A DNA stretch of 64,000 nt from Alphaproteobacteria bacterium (GTDB lineage: Bacteria; Pseudomonadota; Alphaproteobacteria; Rhizobiales; BM303): contig JAJRYE010000046.1 of the NCBI GenBank assembly GCA_024275895.1, positions 1 through 64,000 on the forward strand, read 5' to 3'. The first letter of the stretch is position 1; every line of letters begins with the position of its first letter. Below are positions 61,625 through 64,000 of this stretch, in pieces. Under the pieces are notes generated by a model. The model ran no database searches. It had not been told where the DNA came from and was given only the letters and a program-made list of their open reading frames with translations. Both the position numbers and the translations under genes were made by a program.

Positions 61625-62206
61625 TTACAGCAGATATTTGACGGCTATAAAGCCGCCAAAGAGTAAAACAACAAAAAGCGTCGCCGCAAGGCCGAATCGC
61701 TTTTCGATAAAATCGCGCACCTGGGGGCCAAGCCAGTAGAGCAGGGCGGTAACGGCAAAAAACCGCAAGCCGCGCGCCGCGATGCTGGCGAAAACAAATA
61801 CCGCCAGATTAAGCTCCGCCGCACCGCTGGCAATGGTGATCAGTTTATAGGGCAGGGGCGTAAGCCCGAAAGCAAAAACGATCCAGGCGCCATATTCATG
61901 ATACTGGGCCGTGAACTGGGCAAACTTGTCCTCAAGGCCGTAAATGCCCAGAATCATCTGGCCGATACCCGCCATGAGAAAAAATCCGATAGCGTATCCC
62001 AGCATGCCGCCCAGAACCGAAGCGGTCATGGCAATTGCCGCCAGAGCCCAGGCCCGGGCCCGCTGGGCCAGCACCATGGGGACAAGCATGATATCGGGCG
62101 GAATGGGGAAAAACGAGCTTTCGACAAAAGAAACCCCCGCCAGCGCCCAGCGCGCATGCCTGTGTCCGGCCAGGTCCAGCGTCCAGTGATAAAGTCTTTT
62201 CAGCAT
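61625..62206 (-). CDS. DedA/YqaA family membrane protein
   Basis: Start at ATG 62206 (193 aa; AAGGGG upstream), excluding 27 unlikely residues of the longer ORF. It has five hydrophobic segments with the SNARE-associated/VTT motif: VSFVESSFFPIPPDIMLVPMVLA, and FGLTPLPYKLITIASGAAELNLAVFVFAS. The FFPIPPD and TPLPYK motifs are typical of YqaA-like DedA proteins, linked to lipid scrambling and proton-dependent envelope homeostasis. It is co-directional with dsbB. Confidence 0.9.
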   Translation of the reverse strand: MLKRLYHWTLDLAGHRHARWALAGVSFVESSFFPIPPDIMLVPMVLAQRARAWALAAIAMTASVLGGMLGYAIGFFLMAGIGQMILGIYGLEDKFAQFTAQYHEYGAWIVFAFGLTPLPYKLITIASGAAELNLAVFVFASIAARGLRFFAVTALLYWLGPQVRDFIEKRFGLAATLFVVLLFGGFIAVKYLL

Positions 62207-62368
62207 ATCGCCCCTTGGCGTTATTGCGGCTTTGCGTTGCAGGTGAACTGTTAGCAGCGCCGTCCCGGCTTGTCCATGCAATGACAAAACTCTTGCGCCG
62301 TTCCACCGATCACCATTCGAGGTTGACGGGTCCGCTCTCTTGAGTATGATCCGCCCGCATACAGCCTT

Positions 62369-62455
62369 GCCCCTGTGGCGGAATTGGTAGACGCGCTGGA
62401 TTCAAAATCCAGTTCCCGTACGGGAGTGGGAGTTCGATTCTCCCCGGGGGCACCA
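62369..62455 (+). tRNA. tRNA-Leu (anticodon CAA), CCA encoded
   Basis: Acceptor GCCCCTG pairs with CGGGGGC, followed by discriminator A and encoded CCA. D-arm GGCGGAATTGGTAGACGC, anticodon loop TTCAAAA (CAA, decoding UUG), a long variable arm (TTCCCGTACGGGAGT) and T-loop AGTTCGATTCT. It is class II and 87 nt with CCA. Directly downstream is a tandem array whose units carry look-alikes of this tRNA's 3' end. Confidence 0.97.
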
Positions 62456-62464
62456 TTTTACATA

Positions 62465-62756
62465 TCTCGCGGCTACTCCTCGCTACGCTCGGGCCTCCGG
62501 TGGGGCGGCTTGACCGGCCGTCGCCCGGTCGGGCTTTGGGGAGAGTATTCGAGGTTTCTCTGCCCCGCTGCACCATTATTTGTCTCGCGGCTATTCCTCG
62601 CTAGCGCTCGGGCCTCCGACGGGGCGCGCTGGCCGCGCGGCGCCCGGTCGGGCTCTGGGGAGAGTGTTCGAGGTTTCTCAGCCCTACTGCACCATTATTT
62701 GTCTCGCGGCTATTCCTCGCTACGCTCGGGCCTCCGGTGGGGCGGCTTGACCGGCC
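62465..62756 (+). repeat. Tandem ~118-bp repeats with degenerate tRNA 3'-end copies
   Basis: Two full units and one partial unit begin TCTCGCGGCTA at 62465, 62583 and 62702 (periods 118 and 119 bp). Each full unit ends with a segment resembling a tRNA T-arm plus CCA end: TTCGAGGTTTCTC ... GCACCATT, as in the genuine tRNA (TTCGATTCTCC ... GCACCATT). Inside each unit are GC-rich inverted repeats (GACCGG ... CCGGTC). This resembles the tRNA-tail repeats described downstream of E. coli tyrT. A palindrome GAGGTT-T-AACCTC (62790-62802) follows and may end the transcript. Confidence 0.85.
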
Positions 62757-62885
62757 GGCGGCGCTTGCACCGCTTGGTGCGCCGGGCTTGAGGTTTAACC
62801 TCTCAAAGGTTCATGTTCTTTATTGCTCCCCGGCCGCTTTTGTGCCTTTTCTTGGCTTTTTTCAGAAACCGGCGGGATGATTTTA

Positions 62886-62901
62886 CTTGACTTAAGTCAA
62901 G
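62886..62901. promoter_or_regulatory. 16-bp perfect palindrome, FNR/CRP-family type site
   Basis: CTTGACTTAAGTCAAG is a perfect palindrome. Its core TTGAC-TTAA-GTCAA has the 5-4-5 spacing of FNR/NNR/DNR sites (TTGAT-N4-ATCAA and variants). It lies upstream of a small ORF and ~355 bp upstream of the cytochrome c gene, a likely target class for oxygen- or NO-responsive control. Confidence 0.5.
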
Positions 62902-62914
62902 AGCGGTCATAAAA

Positions 62915-63112
62915 TTGTTATGGCTATGGCAGCAATATGACAAATTGTCGCGGTGGCTGGGGGCACGTTTGGCGCATGAACGCTTGGCGGGCTTCGGGGA
63001 AAAAGAGCAATCGCAATTCTTGTTGATGAAAATTACATTATCATTTCTGGTATTGATAATTTTTATCAGTATTATTTGTTGCGCTTCATTATATTTTCTA
63101 AAAAATGCCTGA
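62915..63112 (+). CDS. Possible small membrane protein (65 aa)
   Basis: A TTG-initiated ORF with an amphipathic, Trp/Arg-rich N-terminal half and a single strong hydrophobic C-terminal helix (ITLSFLVLIIFISIICCASLYFL). The helix makes it look protein-like, but the start lacks a clear ribosome site, no in-frame ATG exists before residue 38 (63026), and I recognise no homologue. It lies between an FNR-like palindrome and a cytochrome gene. It may be non-coding. Confidence 0.25.
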   Translation: MLWLWQQYDKLSRWLGARLAHERLAGFGEKEQSQFLLMKITLSFLVLIIFISIICCASLYFLKNA

Positions 63113-63180
63113 TTACACTTCGACTATTTTGTTGGTTTGGTATATTATTATCTTATAATAAGTATTTAGTTATAAATTTA

Positions 63181-63209
63181 TTGACAATATAGTTTATTGG
63201 GTATTTCAT
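63181..63209 (+). promoter_or_regulatory. Possible promoter for the cytochrome c gene
   Basis: TTGACA (63181-63186) is followed by TATTTC (63203-63208) after 16 bp, in a sharply AT-rich tract ~50 bp before the cytochrome start. The -10 match is moderate. Confidence 0.35.
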
Positions 63210-63255
63210 ACACTTCCATCTGGGGAATAATAACAAACAAGAGGATGGCAACAAA

Positions 63256-64000
63256 ATGGGGGAAATACAGAAAATGGAGACAATACGGAACTCTTTGAAA
63301 AATATGGTAATGGCCGGGTTGCTCGCTACAGCAGCCGGGTTCGGGTTCAGCGCATCTGCTCTTGCCGAAGGCGATGACAAGGATGCTCATGAAGCCGCCG
63401 TGATGGAACTGGTTGTGAAAAAGGGGATTCCCATCCCCCCGGACTATATTGAAAGCCTGTTCAAAATTCCCAACGCTTTTGGCGAAGGGGCCGCATGCGT
63501 GATCTGTCACAGCTCCAATGATCCCAAAAAAGCCTATCGCGGTCTTGACCTGTCAAGCTGTCAGGGGCTTTTGAAAGGCTCGATGGAAGCTCCGGTGCGC
63601 AAGGTGGTTATTCCCGGAAAACCCAAAGCGGGCTTCCTGCGCCGGTTCCTGCGCAATAACCGCATGCCGCTGGGTGTGGCTTTCGACTATCCGACCGATA
63701 CGGAGAATATTCTGGCCGTTAAGAAATGGATTGATGACGGGGCCAGGGACAGCAATCACTTCGAGCAAAAAATCCTTCCCCTTTTCGCCCAGAGGAATGC
63801 GTTCGGGACCGAACATACCTGCGTTGAATGCCATATGTCCAATCAGGAGCCGCCCAGCTTCCACGAGCTGAACATGTCAAGCTACAAGGGCATCATGCTC
63901 GGGGCCGATGCTGTCGCCAAGGCCGCCGAAGGCAAGCCGCCGGTCAAGATCGTGATCCCCGGAGATTCGGCAAACAGCAAGCTGTATCAGCGCCTTGTCG
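63256..64000 (+). CDS. Exported multi-domain c-type cytochrome (partial, runs off the window)
   Basis: Not listed in the ORF track because it has no stop in the window. ATG 63256 (GAGG upstream) or ATG 63274 leads to a signal peptide (GLLATAAGFGFSASALA). The mature part carries two CxxCH haem sites, CVICH (~residue 80) and CVECH (~190). Each sits in a similar module: CxxCH, then a LDLSSCQGLLKG or LNMSSYKGIMLG segment, then VVIPGKP or IVIPGDS, like Planctomycete-type PSCyt1 cytochrome domains. It is therefore an at least diheme periplasmic electron carrier or sensor built by domain duplication. Partner unknown. Confidence 0.85.
   Translation, partial: MGEIQKMETIRNSLKNMVMAGLLATAAGFGFSASALAEGDDKDAHEAAVMELVVKKGIPIPPDYIESLFKIPNAFGEGAACVICHSSNDPKKAYRGLDLSSCQGLLKGSMEAPVRKVVIPGKPKAGFLRRFLRNNRMPLGVAFDYPTDTENILAVKKWIDDGARDSNHFEQKILPLFAQRNAFGTEHTCVECHMSNQEPPSFHELNMSSYKGIMLGADAVAKAAEGKPPVKIVIPGDSANSKLYQRLV

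Noticed and set aside
62465-62756. CRISPR array
   Set aside because: Units are ~118 bp contiguous tandem repeats without 25-45 bp repeat/spacer alternation, and no cas genes are present.
62375-62791. 138-codon ORF through tRNA-Leu and the repeats
   Set aside because: It begins inside the tRNA and its protein repeats merely reflect the DNA tandem array.
62369-62802. Attachment site of an integrated element at tRNA-Leu
   Set aside because: The tRNA-end copies would fit, but no integrase, phage or plasmid gene is seen on either side; it remains possible beyond the window, so I treat it only as an alternative for the array.

Overview
The window looks like a chromosomal stretch of a free-living alphaproteobacterium, most likely from or near the Hyphomicrobiales (Rhizobiales). 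Evidence: a ribosomal protein L21 with a C-terminal helix-hairpin-helix extension, a ~1600-residue NAD-glutamate dehydrogenase, a DUF1674 protein, a zinc-ribbon/DUF3426 protein divergent from ftsEX, an ObgE without the C-terminal OCT domain, and dispersed palindromic elements of a type I associate with Rhizobiales genomes. Coding is dense and moderately GC-rich, with AT-rich spacers around 29.8-30.1 kb, 31.9-32.1 kb and 63.1-63.25 kb.

Layout. 0-5.7 kb: end of an NAD-linked formate dehydrogenase operon (fdsB fragment, fdsA, fdhD) converging on a SulP anion transporter. 5.7-13 kb: tRNA-Ser(CGA), then rplU-rpmA-obgE-proB-proA-GFA protein-nadD, with rlmD convergent. 13-20.3 kb: a secreted Lys-rich protein, argG, a receiver-only response regulator, a zinc-ribbon protein, and an envelope run ftsE-ftsX-ydcF-plsC-sulfotransferase. 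20.3-29.7 kb: rhodanese, a PCu(A)C copper chaperone with a DUF2946 protein, ispA, a DUF1674 protein, rsmB, a heparinase-like protein, an SPFH/NfeD pair, and a PomAB-like flagellar stator pair. 30-34.5 kb: L,D-transpeptidase, a lone ZnuA, a candidate small RNA, a BigR/SqrR-like ArsR regulator, a hydrolase and a HAD enzyme.

34.6-52.5 kb reads as one organic-acid uptake and activation region. It holds a Cache-domain histidine kinase with a LuxR-type response regulator, a divergent DctPQM TRAP importer, a fused indolepyruvate:ferredoxin oxidoreductase, an acyl-CoA synthetase, a branched-chain-amino-acid-type ABC importer and a PaaK-like CoA ligase. Together these could import 2-oxo or aromatic/aliphatic acids, sense them and convert them to acyl-CoA thioesters; the substrate is inferred, not shown. 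52.4-62.2 kb is housekeeping: hemH, purH, NAD-GDH, a YihY-family protein, dsbB and a DedA-like protein. The window ends with tRNA-Leu(CAA), a tandem array whose units carry degenerate copies of a tRNA 3' end, an FNR/CRP-type palindrome, and the start of a c-type cytochrome.

The items most worth a second look are the tRNA-tail tandem array (62.4-62.8 kb), the orphan promoter-to-terminator unit at 31.95-32.2 kb, and rlmD, whose TRAM domain continues upstream of its only standard start codon.
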